DNA of 32,838 bases from Firmicutes bacterium CAG:341 (GCA_000434995.1 FR895316.1:11891-44728), one strand, 5' to 3'. Positions 1 to 8,056 are shown, counted from the stretch's first letter. A program made the numbers and translations. The notes: generated by a model from the sequence alone, not told the origin.

Positions 1-10
1 CTCGTTACTT

Positions 11-400
11 TTACTTAAATACTATTTTAACCGGGCTTTTTTTATTATATTTTTCAAGTTCTTCGCTTAGCTGTTTGAGTTCATCCTCGTTAATAGGTTG
101 CTTTTCTTCCGGATAATCCCAATTTGAAAAAGGGTTTTCCTTTATACAAAGCATATTTCCACCGTCAAGCACCCAAGGCAGTGCAAGTATTTTCCTTTTA
201 TTTTTCACATAAAAGAGAACACCTGTACTTCCATTTGATACATTTTTGAAATATACAAGACCTTTAGCTTCTTTCATAATAAGCCTGATTTGCTGGTCAG
301 GTTCAAGATTTCTGAATTGCCGGCGATTAACAAGCGGAAATATAATTATACCGAGTATTAAAACAACAGCAACGATTGTAATTATTTGAGCAGTTGTCAT
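11..400 (-). CDS. Membrane-anchored protein of unknown function
   Basis: I do not recognise this 129-residue protein. One hydrophobic segment at about residues 4-24 (rich in I, V and L) is followed by a basic NRRQFR stretch and a polar, lysine- and glutamate-rich domain. This suggests an N-terminal anchor with the rest in the cytoplasm. I chose the ATG at 400 because an AGGTG ribosome-binding site lies six bases before it. The in-frame GTG at 409 would fall inside that site. The ATG begins one base after the alpha-mannosidase stop codon, so the two genes are probably translationally coupled. Nothing in the sequence gives a function; co-transcription with the mannosidase is the only clue. Confidence 0.7.
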   Translation of the reverse strand: MTTAQIITIVAVVLILGIIIFPLVNRRQFRNLEPDQQIRLIMKEAKGLVYFKNVSNGSTGVLFYVKNKRKILALPWVLDGGNMLCIKENPFSNWDYPEEKQPINEDELKQLSEELEKYNKKSPVKIVFK

Positions 401-401
401 T

Positions 402-3326
402 TTAAACACCTAATGTAATAATTTCAAAAGGTTTATATTCTATCAAATCTGTTTTGCCAATTTCATTTTCGAGCATATCAAGAAGCTTAACCGGCTTTGA
501 AAGTTTAATCTTACCGCGCTTACCGTCTTGCTCGCTCAAGCGAATAACCGTCATTGAACCGTCTTCGCTTTGCTTCATAGCCTGCAAATAAAGAGGTTCA
601 AATGTATCACCGCTGTACTGAACATCAGCTTTTACAAGCTGTTCGTTAAACTGAAATGCAATTTTATTGATATTGGCGTCAACAGCATTTTTATTATGCG
701 GATAAATCATATAGCAGAAATTATGCTGCCCCATATCAGATGTTACATCAGGGCGAATAGTTGCACGAAGAAGTGAAAGCGACATTGTATTTTCATCAAA
801 ACCGATACCGTATTTACCGTCATTGATAATTGCAATACCGCCGTCTGTTTCAGAAAGGTCAGCCCACTTATGATGGCAGGTTTCAAATCTTGCCTGCTGC
901 CAAGTAGTGTTTTTATGTGTATCCCTTTCTATAAAGCCTGCCGAAGTATCGCAAAGTGCCTTACGGGTAAGAACATTGCAATCAAATTCAGCCTTTGCAA
1001 GCTTATGCTTTTCATTCCAATCAACAATATTTTCAACTTCAATACCGCAGCTTCTTCTAAAGAATCTAATAAACATAGTCCAAGTTGATTTTTCAGTTGA
1101 AAGAACAGTTTTAAATGTTGCACATTCACCGTCAAGTTCGGCAAGGGCAAGCTTTTCCTTAACATTTATTTCTATTTGCTTATCCTTATAGTTAGGAAGA
1201 ATATCCCAAGCATCATAGTTACCCGGGTGGTCGGTATATATTTTAAGTTTATTAAAATCACCGTCAACCCACTGCCTATCCTGCTTTTTATCAATAAGAG
1301 AAGCGATTGAGCCGTCGTCATTAAGCACAGCTTTATAAAACGGAGTTTCTATATTATTGCCATTGCAGTTAAGCCATTCGCCATTAAACTTAGTTGCACG
1401 AAGAGATGATGAAGAAAGAGCCGGAATATTAGGAATAATCCAATTTCCGCGAACACCGTAACGAGTGGAAGTACCTTTTTTATTAGGTACAAAAGTAAGC
1501 GCATCACGGGTGAAATTAAGTGTATTAAAATACTTTGAGCCTGTGCCGATAATGCCGTCAACGCACTTTTCAATATCACTGTAATCTTTCATTGCATCTT
1601 CATAAACCGGGTGAATATGAGAACCCGGAAGAATATCGTGAAATTGATTTATAAGAAGCTTTTTATACGCTGATGTAATAGCTTGTCTATTATCCTCGCC
1701 TCTTAAAACGGAAAGCATTTCTGCATCACGAAGCTTATATTCAAGCCTTCTGTTAGCACGCTTCATTTCAGACTTCGTAGTAAAAGTACCCCTGTGCATT
1801 TCAAGGTAAAGTTCACCGTCCCAAGTCTGCAATTCCTTATTATTTTTAAGATTTTTTTCAAGGAATTCTTGGCCGCCCATATGCTCACATTTCGGCATAA
1901 TTGAAAGCTTATCAAACCTATGCATAAGCTCAATCATTTCTTCCGTACAGCCTGAACCGCCGTCACCGTAGCCAAACATATTCATAGTTTGGCCGCCTGA
2001 ATCTTTATCAATATATGCTTCCCAATTTTCCTGAATTTGAGAAGGCATATTCCAGGTAATAAAATGAGTAGGCGGAACGCATGCTAAAACATCCGTGCCA
2101 TCAATACCTTTCCAAATAAAGTTATTATGAGGAAAACGGTTAGTATCATTCCAAGTTGACATTTTGTTTGACACAAAGTAATCAACACCGCTTTTTTTAA
2201 GAATTTGAGGTAAAATCCAGCTATTGCCGAACACATCCGGAAGCCAAGCATTATTTACTGTTTTGCCAAACATTCTTTTATATGTTTGCTGACCGTAAAG
2301 GCACTGGCGAACAAGGCTTTCGGCAGTAGGAATATTACAATCAGGCTCAACATACATTGCGCCTACCGGCTCAAACTGGCCGTTTTTAACTTTTTCCTTA
2401 AGCTCTTCAAATACATCAGGATAATACTTTTCAAGTGTTTCATAAACATAAGGTTGGGTATGAGTATATTTGAAATCAGGATATTTATCCATTAAACGAA
2501 GCTGAATAAGAACCGTACGAAGATTTTTTTGCACAGCGTGAATTCTTCGCCAATAATATGCAATATCAAGATGCGAATGAGCAATAAGTGCTACATCACC
2601 GTTGCCTTTGTAATTATCGTTTGCAAAAACAACATCATCAAGATACTTTTGGCATTCGTCAATTCCGTCAAGCTCATCGCTGTCAAAATCAATCAAATTC
2701 ATTGAATTGTTAAGTTCTTTATTAAGGAAGTTGCGATAATCTTCATTAAAAAGTTCACTCTTTGCAATATCCAAAAGGAGTTCAAAATCCCAAACAAGAT
2801 TTTGCACCTTATGATTAACAGTGCAGATATAAGCACCCTCAAATATTTGGCGGCAACCGCGAACAGAAAGTGATTCGGGGTTACGCTCATCATCAGGCTT
2901 TGAACGGTTATAGCCCATCATATCAAAATGAAGCGTCTTTTTATCATCAATATACGGAGAAAGAAGCATTCTTTCTCTGTTAGGGTCAACACCGCCTACA
3001 TACTTTCCGTTAATTTTAACGCAAATTTCGGCAGCTGTTTTAAGTGAAAACCAAAGTTCTTTTCCCTGAAGTTCCTTTGGAATATCAACATCAGCTTTAA
3101 TAAACGCTGTTCCGTCAGGTGTGAAATACATATCACCCTTATTAAGCGGGCGGTAATCATCACTGTAATATTCAAATTCCATTTCGGATATTTGGCGCGC
3201 ATCCCTAATCATAAGATTGGTAATTTCCCACTTTGAAGAATATATATATCTTTTAAGCCAACCGAAGCGCAAATCAGTCCACTCTTCAGGACGCATAGAA
3301 CGCCTTACTACTTTAATATGTGCCAT
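402..3326 (-). CDS. Alpha-mannosidase, glycoside hydrolase family 38
   Basis: This protein of 974 residues would hydrolyse terminal alpha-linked mannose from glycans. The GH38 active site is visible. His252 and Asp254 in HSHLDIAYYW are expected zinc ligands, Asp364 in WLPDVFGNSW is the expected catalytic nucleophile, and His563 in NQFHDILPGS is a further zinc ligand. An N-terminal beta domain of roughly 240 residues precedes the catalytic barrel, and C-terminal beta domains follow the helical region, as in bacterial GH38 enzymes. There is no signal peptide, so it should act in the cytoplasm on imported mannosides. A GGAGGT site precedes the ATG. It lies 12 bases after the NifU-like gene in an apparent operon with a phosphohexomutase. 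The exact linkage it cleaves cannot be told from sequence. Confidence 0.93.
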   Translation of the reverse strand: MAHIKVVRRSMRPEEWTDLRFGWLKRYIYSSKWEITNLMIRDARQISEMEFEYYSDDYRPLNKGDMYFTPDGTAFIKADVDIPKELQGKELWFSLKTAAEICVKINGKYVGGVDPNRERMLLSPYIDDKKTLHFDMMGYNRSKPDDERNPESLSVRGCRQIFEGAYICTVNHKVQNLVWDFELLLDIAKSELFNEDYRNFLNKELNNSMNLIDFDSDELDGIDECQKYLDDVVFANDNYKGNGDVALIAHSHLDIAYYWRRIHAVQKNLRTVLIQLRLMDKYPDFKYTHTQPYVYETLEKYYPDVFEELKEKVKNGQFEPVGAMYVEPDCNIPTAESLVRQCLYGQQTYKRMFGKTVNNAWLPDVFGNSWILPQILKKSGVDYFVSNKMSTWNDTNRFPHNNFIWKGIDGTDVLACVPPTHFITWNMPSQIQENWEAYIDKDSGGQTMNMFGYGDGGSGCTEEMIELMHRFDKLSIMPKCEHMGGQEFLEKNLKNNKELQTWDGELYLEMHRGTFTTKSEMKRANRRLEYKLRDAEMLSVLRGEDNRQAITSAYKKLLINQFHDILPGSHIHPVYEDAMKDYSDIEKCVDGIIGTGSKYFNTLNFTRDALTFVPNKKGTSTRYGVRGNWIIPNIPALSSSSLRATKFNGEWLNCNGNNIETPFYKAVLNDDGSIASLIDKKQDRQWVDGDFNKLKIYTDHPGNYDAWDILPNYKDKQIEINVKEKLALAELDGECATFKTVLSTEKSTWTMFIRFFRRSCGIEVENIVDWNEKHKLAKAEFDCNVLTRKALCDTSAGFIERDTHKNTTWQQARFETCHHKWADLSETDGGIAIINDGKYGIGFDENTMSLSLLRATIRPDVTSDMGQHNFCYMIYPHNKNAVDANINKIAFQFNEQLVKADVQYSGDTFEPLYLQAMKQSEDGSMTVIRLSEQDGKRGKIKLSKPVKLLDMLENEIGKTDLIEYKPFEIITLGV

Positions 3327-3338
3327 TTCTATACCTCC

Positions 3339-3581
3339 TTAAACATCTTGAAAATAAGGCTTTTTACGAATTGCATTAACCTTAACATTCTTTTTCAAAT
3401 CTTTTTTTATCTGTTCTTCAATCCAAGCGGTACAGCGGTTCAAAATAAGGCATTTTGAACATTCGCCCCTAAAAATTAAAGTAAGCTCGTCTTTATCAAG
3501 GCTGACATATTCAACCCAGCCGCCGTCGCCTTGAAGTTTCGGCTGCAAAACAGTTTCAATATAATTTTTGACTTTTTCCAT
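3339..3581 (-). CDS. Small NifU-like (C-terminal domain) protein
   Basis: This 80-residue protein matches the NifU C-terminal domain, which binds or passes on iron-sulfur clusters. Visible features are the GDGG motif (residues 18-21), the beta-strand run VEYVSLDKDELTLIF, and a GECSKC motif (Cys41 and Cys44). A third cysteine, Cys50, lies close by in the sequence LILNRC. Canonical NifU domains have GACSGCPSS at this point, so this belongs to a divergent branch with a tryptophan after GDGG and an extra cysteine. It sits 14 bases after the phosphohexomutase gene and 12 before the mannosidase gene, with a GGGAG site before its ATG. A role in iron-sulfur assembly is inferred from the family; no isc or suf genes are in the window. 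Confidence 0.75.
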   Translation of the reverse strand: MEKVKNYIETVLQPKLQGDGGWVEYVSLDKDELTLIFRGECSKCLILNRCTAWIEEQIKKDLKKNVKVNAIRKKPYFQDV

Positions 3582-3595
3582 ACTTTGCTCCCATA

Positions 3596-5224
3596 TTATG
3601 CGTTTATAATACTTTTAATTTCATTTCTGATTATTTCAAGGCGTTTGCCTGCATTTTCCTTTGATGCATCAACTATTGAGTAATACACCTTGATTTTAGG
3701 TTCTGTACCCGATGGGCGAACTGCCATCCACGAACCGTCTTTCCAAATATATTTAAGAACATTTTCTTTTGGCAAATCACGAATACCTGTTGAAAAATCA
3801 ATTACTTCTTCAATTCCGTCAAAAAGGGCTGTTCCTTTATTTCTAAACGAAGTCATAAGATTTTGAATTTTCTCTGCTCCGTCCTTACCCTTTAATACAA
3901 ATGAATCAAGATAATCAAGAAAATATCCGTATTCATCATAAATTTCATTTAATCCGTCAACAAGGGTTTTGCCTTGATTTTTATACCAAGAAGCCATTTG
4001 GCAAATAAGCATTGATGAAACAACAGCGTCTTTATCCCTTGCATGAGTGCCTACAAGATAACCGTATGACTCCTCATATCCGATAACAAATTCCTGCTCG
4101 CCTGTTTGCTCGTATTTATTTATTTTATCTCCGATATATTTAAATCCGGTGAGTGTTTCTTCAATCTGAAGTCCGAATTTTCTGCCGATATTTGCACCAA
4201 GTTCTGATGTAACGATTGTTTTAACCAAAGTTGATTTTTTATTTAAAGTATCTTTTTTCATAGTTAAAACAAATTTTACAAGAAGCGCACCTGTTTGGTT
4301 ACCGGTGAAAAGCTTATAATCATCACCATCTTTAACGGCAATGCCTACTCTGTCACAGTCAGGGTCAGTACCTAAAACAAGATCAGCACCGATTTCTTTA
4401 GCTTTTTCAATTGCAATTGTAAGTGCATCCTTTTCTTCAGGATTAGGTGAACGAACAGTTGAAAAGTTACCGTCAGGAAGTTCTTGCTCTTTAACAACCG
4501 TAACATCCATTCCTTCAAGCATTTTTCTTACCGGAATATTGCCTGTACCATGAAGCGGAGTATAAACAATTTTCAAATCGCTCTTTTCTTCATAAAGAGA
4601 TTGCTTTTTAACCTCTGCAAGAAAAGCGTTAAGCTCGTTTTCACCTATGTAATTTATAAGCTCGCTTTCTTCAAGAAAAGGAATTGAAGAATAGTCGGTA
4701 ATATCGTTTATAAAGCCAATTGCGTTTTTAGCATCTTCTGTGCAAAATTGGCAGCCTTTACTGTCATAAACCTTATATCCGTTATATTCCTTTGGATTAT
4801 GTGATGCTGTAATCATAACACCGGCTGTGCAATTCAAATAATGAGTTGTAAATGACAATACCGGAACAGGCACAACCATTTTATAAATATTAACCTTAAT
4901 ATTCTGTGAAGCAAATATACCTGCCGCAACCTTTGCAAAGTATTGTGAATTATTACGAGTATCATATGCAATCGCAACGCTTATTTCACCGTCATTTTTA
5001 CTTTTTAGATAACGAGCAAGTCCCAAAGTCGCCTTACCTACCGTGTAGCGATTCATTCTGTTAGAGCCTGCACCCATAACACCTCTTAAACCGCCTGTAC
5101 CAAAAGCGAGGTCTTTATAAAACCTGTCTTCAATCTCTTTTTCATCTGTTATGCTTTCAAGTTCGGCTTTTGTATTTTCATCTGCAAAAGCGAGCCATTC
5201 ATTATATTTATCCTTGTAATTCAT
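3596..5224 (-). CDS. Phosphoglucomutase/phosphomannomutase (alpha-D-phosphohexomutase)
   Basis: This 542-residue enzyme interconverts hexose 1-phosphates and 6-phosphates through a phosphoserine intermediate. The active serine is Ser141 in ITASHNPKEYNGYK. The magnesium loop is GTDPDCDRVG (Asp287, Asp289, Asp291), the sugar-binding loop is EESYGY (384-389), and the phosphate loop is RPSGTEPK (503-510). All four domains of the superfamily are therefore present. It is nearest to the Firmicute phosphoglucomutase (PgcA-like) type. Sequence alone does not settle whether glucose or mannose phosphates are preferred, although the neighbouring alpha-mannosidase makes a role in mannose use conceivable. 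A GGAG site precedes the ATG, 22 bases after the methyltransferase stop codon. Confidence 0.9.
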   Translation of the reverse strand: MNYKDKYNEWLAFADENTKAELESITDEKEIEDRFYKDLAFGTGGLRGVMGAGSNRMNRYTVGKATLGLARYLKSKNDGEISVAIAYDTRNNSQYFAKVAAGIFASQNIKVNIYKMVVPVPVLSFTTHYLNCTAGVMITASHNPKEYNGYKVYDSKGCQFCTEDAKNAIGFINDITDYSSIPFLEESELINYIGENELNAFLAEVKKQSLYEEKSDLKIVYTPLHGTGNIPVRKMLEGMDVTVVKEQELPDGNFSTVRSPNPEEKDALTIAIEKAKEIGADLVLGTDPDCDRVGIAVKDGDDYKLFTGNQTGALLVKFVLTMKKDTLNKKSTLVKTIVTSELGANIGRKFGLQIEETLTGFKYIGDKINKYEQTGEQEFVIGYEESYGYLVGTHARDKDAVVSSMLICQMASWYKNQGKTLVDGLNEIYDEYGYFLDYLDSFVLKGKDGAEKIQNLMTSFRNKGTALFDGIEEVIDFSTGIRDLPKENVLKYIWKDGSWMAVRPSGTEPKIKVYYSIVDASKENAGKRLEIIRNEIKSIINA

Positions 5225-5246
5225 ATTTAAACTCCAAATTCAAAAC

Positions 5247-6362
5247 TTATTTAAAGTACATATAGTACTGGCATTTTATCATTCCGTTATAAAGCTTTCT
5301 TCGCTTATCCGCTTTTCTGCCAAATTCGCGCTCAAATTCCTCATCCGGAGAAATTATACCATAGCTCCAGCCACGCTTAGCCACAAATTTTTCACCCATA
5401 ATGTGATAAATATTTTTTGCTGTTTTAATATCAAGCATTCTTTCACCGTACGGTGGGTTGGTAATAAGCGTACCCTTTTCGGTAGTCGGGTTAAAATCTT
5501 TAATATCCTTTGTATCAAGCCTTAAAAACTTATCAACTTTAATTCTTTTTGCATTTGCCATTGTAAGTTCAAGCGCATGAAAATCAATATCACTGCCGAA
5601 TGCTACAAAATCAGTATCTGTTTTAATAATATCGTGGCAACGCTCTCTTTCTTGCATCCAAGCTTTTTCAGGAATAAATCCCCAGCGGTCACATTCAAAA
5701 TTACGGTTAATACCCGGTGCAATATTATGAGCCATCATTGCCCCTTCAATAAGGATTGTACCGCTGCCGCAGCAAGGGTCATACATAGTGTGATAATGCC
5801 TGAGCCTTGAAAGTGAGCAAAGAGCTGCCGCAAGAGTTTCCCTAATCGGTGCATCATTAGCTTCAGGGCGATAGCCCCTTTTATGAAGTCCCCTGCCTGT
5901 TGAATCAAGCATTATTGTAACTTCGTTTTTCATAATGGAAAATTGAATTTGATGAACCGGACCTGTTTCTTCAAACCAAGATATGCCATAATCTTCTTTA
6001 AGCGATTCAACAACTGCTTTTTTAATTATCTTTTGGCAATCGGGAACTGAATGAAGGGTTGAATTGATACTGTAACCCTTAACGGGAAAAGTATCGCTTG
6101 AGCCTATAAATTCTGACCAAGGCAATGCCTTTACAGCCTGAAAAAGTTCTTCAAATGTTTCTGCCTTAAATCTGTCAAGAACGATAAGTATTCTTTCAGC
6201 AAAGCGGCTGTTGATATTTGCCCTTGCAAGCATCGCTTCATCGCCTTCAAAAAATACACGCCCATTTTCCGCCAATACATTTTCGGCTTCCATAAATCTT
6301 AATTCATCTGCTACCAAGCCTTCTAATCCCAAAAGGCAAGGTGCTGTCATCAATAAATGCAT
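5247..6362 (-). CDS. THUMP-domain class I RNA N2-guanine methyltransferase (RlmL/YpsC-like)
   Basis: This 371-residue cytoplasmic protein probably methylates rRNA using S-adenosylmethionine. An N-terminal THUMP RNA-binding region covers about residues 45-160. A Rossmann methyltransferase domain follows, with the SAM motif DPCCGSGT at 195-202 and the catalytic TNPPYGER motif at 301-308, typical of N2-guanine methyltransferases. Its length matches the single-domain Firmicute YpsC type rather than the two-domain E. coli RlmKL. An AAGGAAG site precedes the ATG. The gene starts about 25 bases after the divIC terminator. I found no clear promoter of its own, so it may depend on readthrough. The exact modified base is unknown. 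Confidence 0.88.
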   Translation of the reverse strand: MHLLMTAPCLLGLEGLVADELRFMEAENVLAENGRVFFEGDEAMLARANINSRFAERILIVLDRFKAETFEELFQAVKALPWSEFIGSSDTFPVKGYSINSTLHSVPDCQKIIKKAVVESLKEDYGISWFEETGPVHQIQFSIMKNEVTIMLDSTGRGLHKRGYRPEANDAPIRETLAAALCSLSRLRHYHTMYDPCCGSGTILIEGAMMAHNIAPGINRNFECDRWGFIPEKAWMQERERCHDIIKTDTDFVAFGSDIDFHALELTMANAKRIKVDKFLRLDTKDIKDFNPTTEKGTLITNPPYGERMLDIKTAKNIYHIMGEKFVAKRGWSYGIISPDEEFEREFGRKADKRRKLYNGMIKCQYYMYFK

Positions 6363-6387
6363 AATACTTCCTTTTCAATAACAAAAA

Positions 6388-6411
6388 TAAGGGTGTAATA
6401 ATACACCCTTA
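6388..6411 (-). terminator. Rho-independent terminator after divIC
   Basis: A perfect 10-bp stem (6388-6397 pairing with 6402-6411, arm TAAGGGTGTA) closes a 4-base loop. On the minus strand it is followed at once by TTTTTG. It lies 9 bases after the divIC stop codon and would end the yabP-yabQ-divIC transcript. Confidence 0.85.
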
Positions 6412-6419
6412 AATGAATT

Positions 6420-6761
6420 TTACTTACCCGATGAAATATCATAGAAAACGATTTCATCACTTTTTACATAGCCCTTTTCTCTCGCTTTCTTTTCGATATA
6501 TTCATCCTTATCTTCATTATCAAGCACAGCCTGGAGTTCCTTATTTTCCTCCTCTTGTGCTTCATACTTGGCACTAACCTCAGCCTTTTCCTTTTGCAGC
6601 CTGCTTATATCGGCATTTTTATTAACCGTGCTGATAGAAAAAAATGCAAAAACAGCTACAAGTAAAACGCCGACAAGAATTTTGCCGACACTGTATTTGC
6701 CTATATATAGCTTTTTAGACTTAGCTTTCTTGCTCTGATTTGCCAAATTCGTCACCCTCAT
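6420..6761 (-). CDS. divIC: Septum formation initiator, DivIC/FtsB family
   Basis: This 113-residue bitopic membrane protein belongs to the divisome (DivIB-DivIC-FtsL group), which positions septal peptidoglycan synthesis. A basic N-terminus of about 24 residues precedes one membrane segment (about 25-44). A coiled coil (about 49-81) and a short extracytoplasmic tail containing KKAREKGYVKSDEIVF follow, and this tail is typical of the family. Its place directly after yabP and yabQ matches the Bacillus order yabP-yabQ-divIC. It overlaps the end of yabQ by 41 bases. No ribosome-binding site precedes the ATG at 6761. A TTG five codons in (6746) is preceded by GAGGGTG and is a possible alternative start. 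Confidence 0.88.
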   Translation of the reverse strand: MRVTNLANQSKKAKSKKLYIGKYSVGKILVGVLLVAVFAFFSISTVNKNADISRLQKEKAEVSAKYEAQEEENKELQAVLDNEDKDEYIEKKAREKGYVKSDEIVFYDISSGK

Positions 6762-7137
6762 ATTTTTTATGATTCGGTTTTTTAAACTTTACTTTGATAT
6801 TATAATATAATAAATACGGCAATTGCAATACTTTTTTAAATTTTTTTAACCGAATTTTAACTTTTTTTGCAATTGTTTTTTGAATAGGCAAAAAAAGCTT
6901 TCCGAATGACAGTATATACACCAAAAAGCCAACTAAAATTGTGACGAGATATATCCACCTAATCTCACCGTTATTAAAAATCAAAAGATATGAAAAAGTT
7001 ACGAATGAACAGCTTACCCAAAAAAGCAAATCAAAAAATAAATCAAGACCGACAGTCAAACGAAAAAGTCTTAAAATATCATAATAAATTCCAAATCCTA
7101 TACCTACAAAAAAGGCATAAAACAGAGCCTCACCCAC
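6721..7137 (-). CDS. yabQ: Spore cortex biosynthesis protein YabQ
   Basis: This 138-residue membrane protein has hydrophobic segments at about residues 4-20, 32-54 and 59-78, followed by a strongly basic C-terminal tail. The N-terminal pattern FFVGIGFGIYYDILRLFR matches the YabQ family, needed in Bacillus for spore cortex assembly and made in the mother cell. It starts with GTG, and its first codons overlap the last 8 bases of yabP, so translation is probably coupled. It lies between yabP and divIC as in Bacillus. The assignment rests on this position together with the membrane pattern, because the family is poorly conserved at residue level. Confidence 0.88.
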   Translation of the reverse strand: MGEALFYAFFVGIGFGIYYDILRLFRLTVGLDLFFDLLFWVSCSFVTFSYLLIFNNGEIRWIYLVTILVGFLVYILSFGKLFLPIQKTIAKKVKIRLKKFKKVLQLPYLLYYNIKVKFKKPNHKKYEGDEFGKSEQES

Positions 7138-7402
7138 CGAAAAGCCTCTTTAAAAGTGAAGATGACGAAAATTTTTCACTGTATGTAAGCGAAGTAACCT
7201 TTCCGCTGACCGATACATAACCTGTTTCAAGATTTAATTCTTCAATATGAAGAAGTTCGCCTTTTATTGTAAGTTCACCGCAGGAGCAAATCGCAACAAT
7301 TTCTTCTTCATTAAACGAATCCACATCACTTATTCCGCTTAATGATAAATGCTCCCTGTTTTCAAGTGTTAAGGCATGGCTTGTTTCACTGATATTTTCC
7401 AT
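7130..7402 (-). CDS. yabP: Sporulation protein YabP
   Basis: This 90-residue protein shows the YabP/YqfC family pattern: HALTLENREHLSLSGISDVDSFNEEEI, then GELTIKGELLHIEELNLETGYVSVSGKVTSL. Such proteins are small, beta-rich and made in the mother cell early in sporulation; in Bacillus YabP is under sigma-E. The ATG at 7402 has an AGGTGA site. A sequence resembling a sigma-E promoter lies just upstream at 7418-7446. It overlaps yabQ by 8 bases. Its presence is the main evidence that the organism can form endospores or descends from spore formers. Confidence 0.9.
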   Translation of the reverse strand: MENISETSHALTLENREHLSLSGISDVDSFNEEEIVAICSCGELTIKGELLHIEELNLETGYVSVSGKVTSLTYSEKFSSSSLLKRLFGG

Positions 7403-7417
7403 AAAATCACCTAAATA

Positions 7418-7446
7418 ATTTTATGTGACTGCCGGCGATAATATGC
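7418..7446 (-). promoter_or_regulatory. Possible sigma-E promoter for yabP-yabQ-divIC
   Basis: On the minus strand, GCATATTA (7446-7439) and CATAAAAT (7425-7418) are separated by 13 bases. These resemble the Bacillus sigma-E boxes (KMATATTT and CATACAMT), with seven of eight -10 positions matching. Known sigma-E control of yabP in Bacillus supports the idea. The weak point is distance: the expected start of transcription (about 7411) would fall at or within the AGGTGA ribosome-binding site. Confidence 0.42.
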
Positions 7447-7448
7447 AA

Positions 7449-7476
7449 AAACCACCCGCAAATTTGCAGGTGGTTT
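7449..7476 (-). terminator. Rho-independent terminator after rqcP
   Basis: AAACCACC (7449-7456) pairs with GGTGGTTT (7469-7476). The intervening bases extend the stem through a G-U pair and GCAAA/TTTGC with almost no loop. The minus-strand transcript continues from the stem into a short run of U. It begins directly after the rqcP stop codon at 7479 and separates rqcP from the yabP unit. Confidence 0.75.
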
Positions 7477-7478
7477 AA

Positions 7479-7718
7479 TTATAATATTTCATACATTTTT
7501 GCCGCGTCTTCCTTAAGTGCATGCTCGTTTATTGCAAGCACCTTGTAGCTGTTTATTTTAGTTCCGAGTGTAATTTTAATTACATCACCGACTTTTACAT
7601 TATATGATGCACGCGCGATCTTTCCGTTTACTTCTACTTTACCGGCATCGCAAGCTTCATTTGCAATGGTTCTGCGCTTAATAATACGCGATACTTTTAA
7701 AAATTTATCAAGTCTCAT
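7479..7718 (-). CDS. rqcP: S4-domain RNA-binding protein RqcP (YabO/Hsp15-like)
   Basis: This 79-residue protein is almost entirely one S4 RNA-binding domain: MRLDKFLKVSRIIKRRTIANEACDAGKVEVNGK at the N-terminus, then KVGDVIKI. In Bacillus the orthologue YabO/RqcP helps RqcH add alanine tails to stalled peptides on the 50S subunit during ribosome quality control. An AGGTGA site precedes the ATG at 7718. In Bacillus it follows yabN (mazG) directly; here the HU gene and a hairpin stand between them. With no promoter visible after that hairpin, its expression may depend on incomplete termination. Confidence 0.9.
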   Translation of the reverse strand: MRLDKFLKVSRIIKRRTIANEACDAGKVEVNGKIARASYNVKVGDVIKITLGTKINSYKVLAINEHALKEDAAKMYEIL

Positions 7719-7742
7719 AATTCACCTTTAACTAAAAAGAAA

Positions 7743-7767
7743 TAGGGTGCCTAAAAAAGACACCCTA
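7743..7767 (-). terminator. Terminator or attenuator between hup and rqcP
   Basis: TAGGGTG (7743-7749) pairs with CACCCTA (7761-7767) across an 11-base loop. On the minus strand it is followed by TTTCTTTTT. It lies 17 bases after the HU stop codon. A likely effect is to make HU mRNA much more abundant than the downstream rqcP message. Confidence 0.75.
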
Positions 7768-7783
7768 AAAAGCCAAAACAAAA

Positions 7784-8056
7784 TTACTTTACAGCATCCT
7801 TAAGAGCTGAACCTGCCTTAAATGCAGGAACCTTTGATTCAGGAATTTCGATTGTTTCCTTTGTGCGAGGATTAAGGCCTGTACGAGCTGCACGAGTCTT
7901 AACTGAGAAAGTACCGAAACCGATAAGAGAAACCTTATCTCCTTCAGCAAGAGCATCCTTAACTGAATCAAATACAGCGTTTACTGCTGCTTCTGCGTCC
8001 TTCTTTGAAAGTTCTGCCTTTGCAGCTACTGCTGCTACAAGTTCTGTCTTGTTCAT
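7784..8056 (-). CDS. hup: HU family nucleoid-associated DNA-binding protein
   Basis: This 90-residue basic protein has the complete HU fold. An N-terminal helical dimerisation region (MNKTELVAAVAAKAELSKKDAEAAV) leads to GDKVSLIGFGTFSVKTRAAR, then the DNA-intercalating beta arm GLNPRTKETIEIPESKVPAFKAG. The proline in LNPRT is the residue that wedges between base pairs in this family. Its length is exactly that of Bacillus HBsu. The ATG begins one base after the mazG stop codon, with its GGAGG site inside the last mazG codons. A terminator hairpin follows the gene. It sits inside the yabN-yabO sporulation locus, where Bacillus does not have it. Confidence 0.96.
   Translation of the reverse strand: MNKTELVAAVAAKAELSKKDAEAAVNAVFDSVKDALAEGDKVSLIGFGTFSVKTRAARTGLNPRTKETIEIPESKVPAFKAGSALKDAVK

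Noticed and set aside
570..1191. Plus-strand open frames opposite the mannosidase gene
   Set aside because: They lie wholly within a gene with complete GH38 motifs, have no ribosome-binding sites and read as low-complexity basic or hydrophobic sequence. The same holds for every other plus-strand frame in the window.
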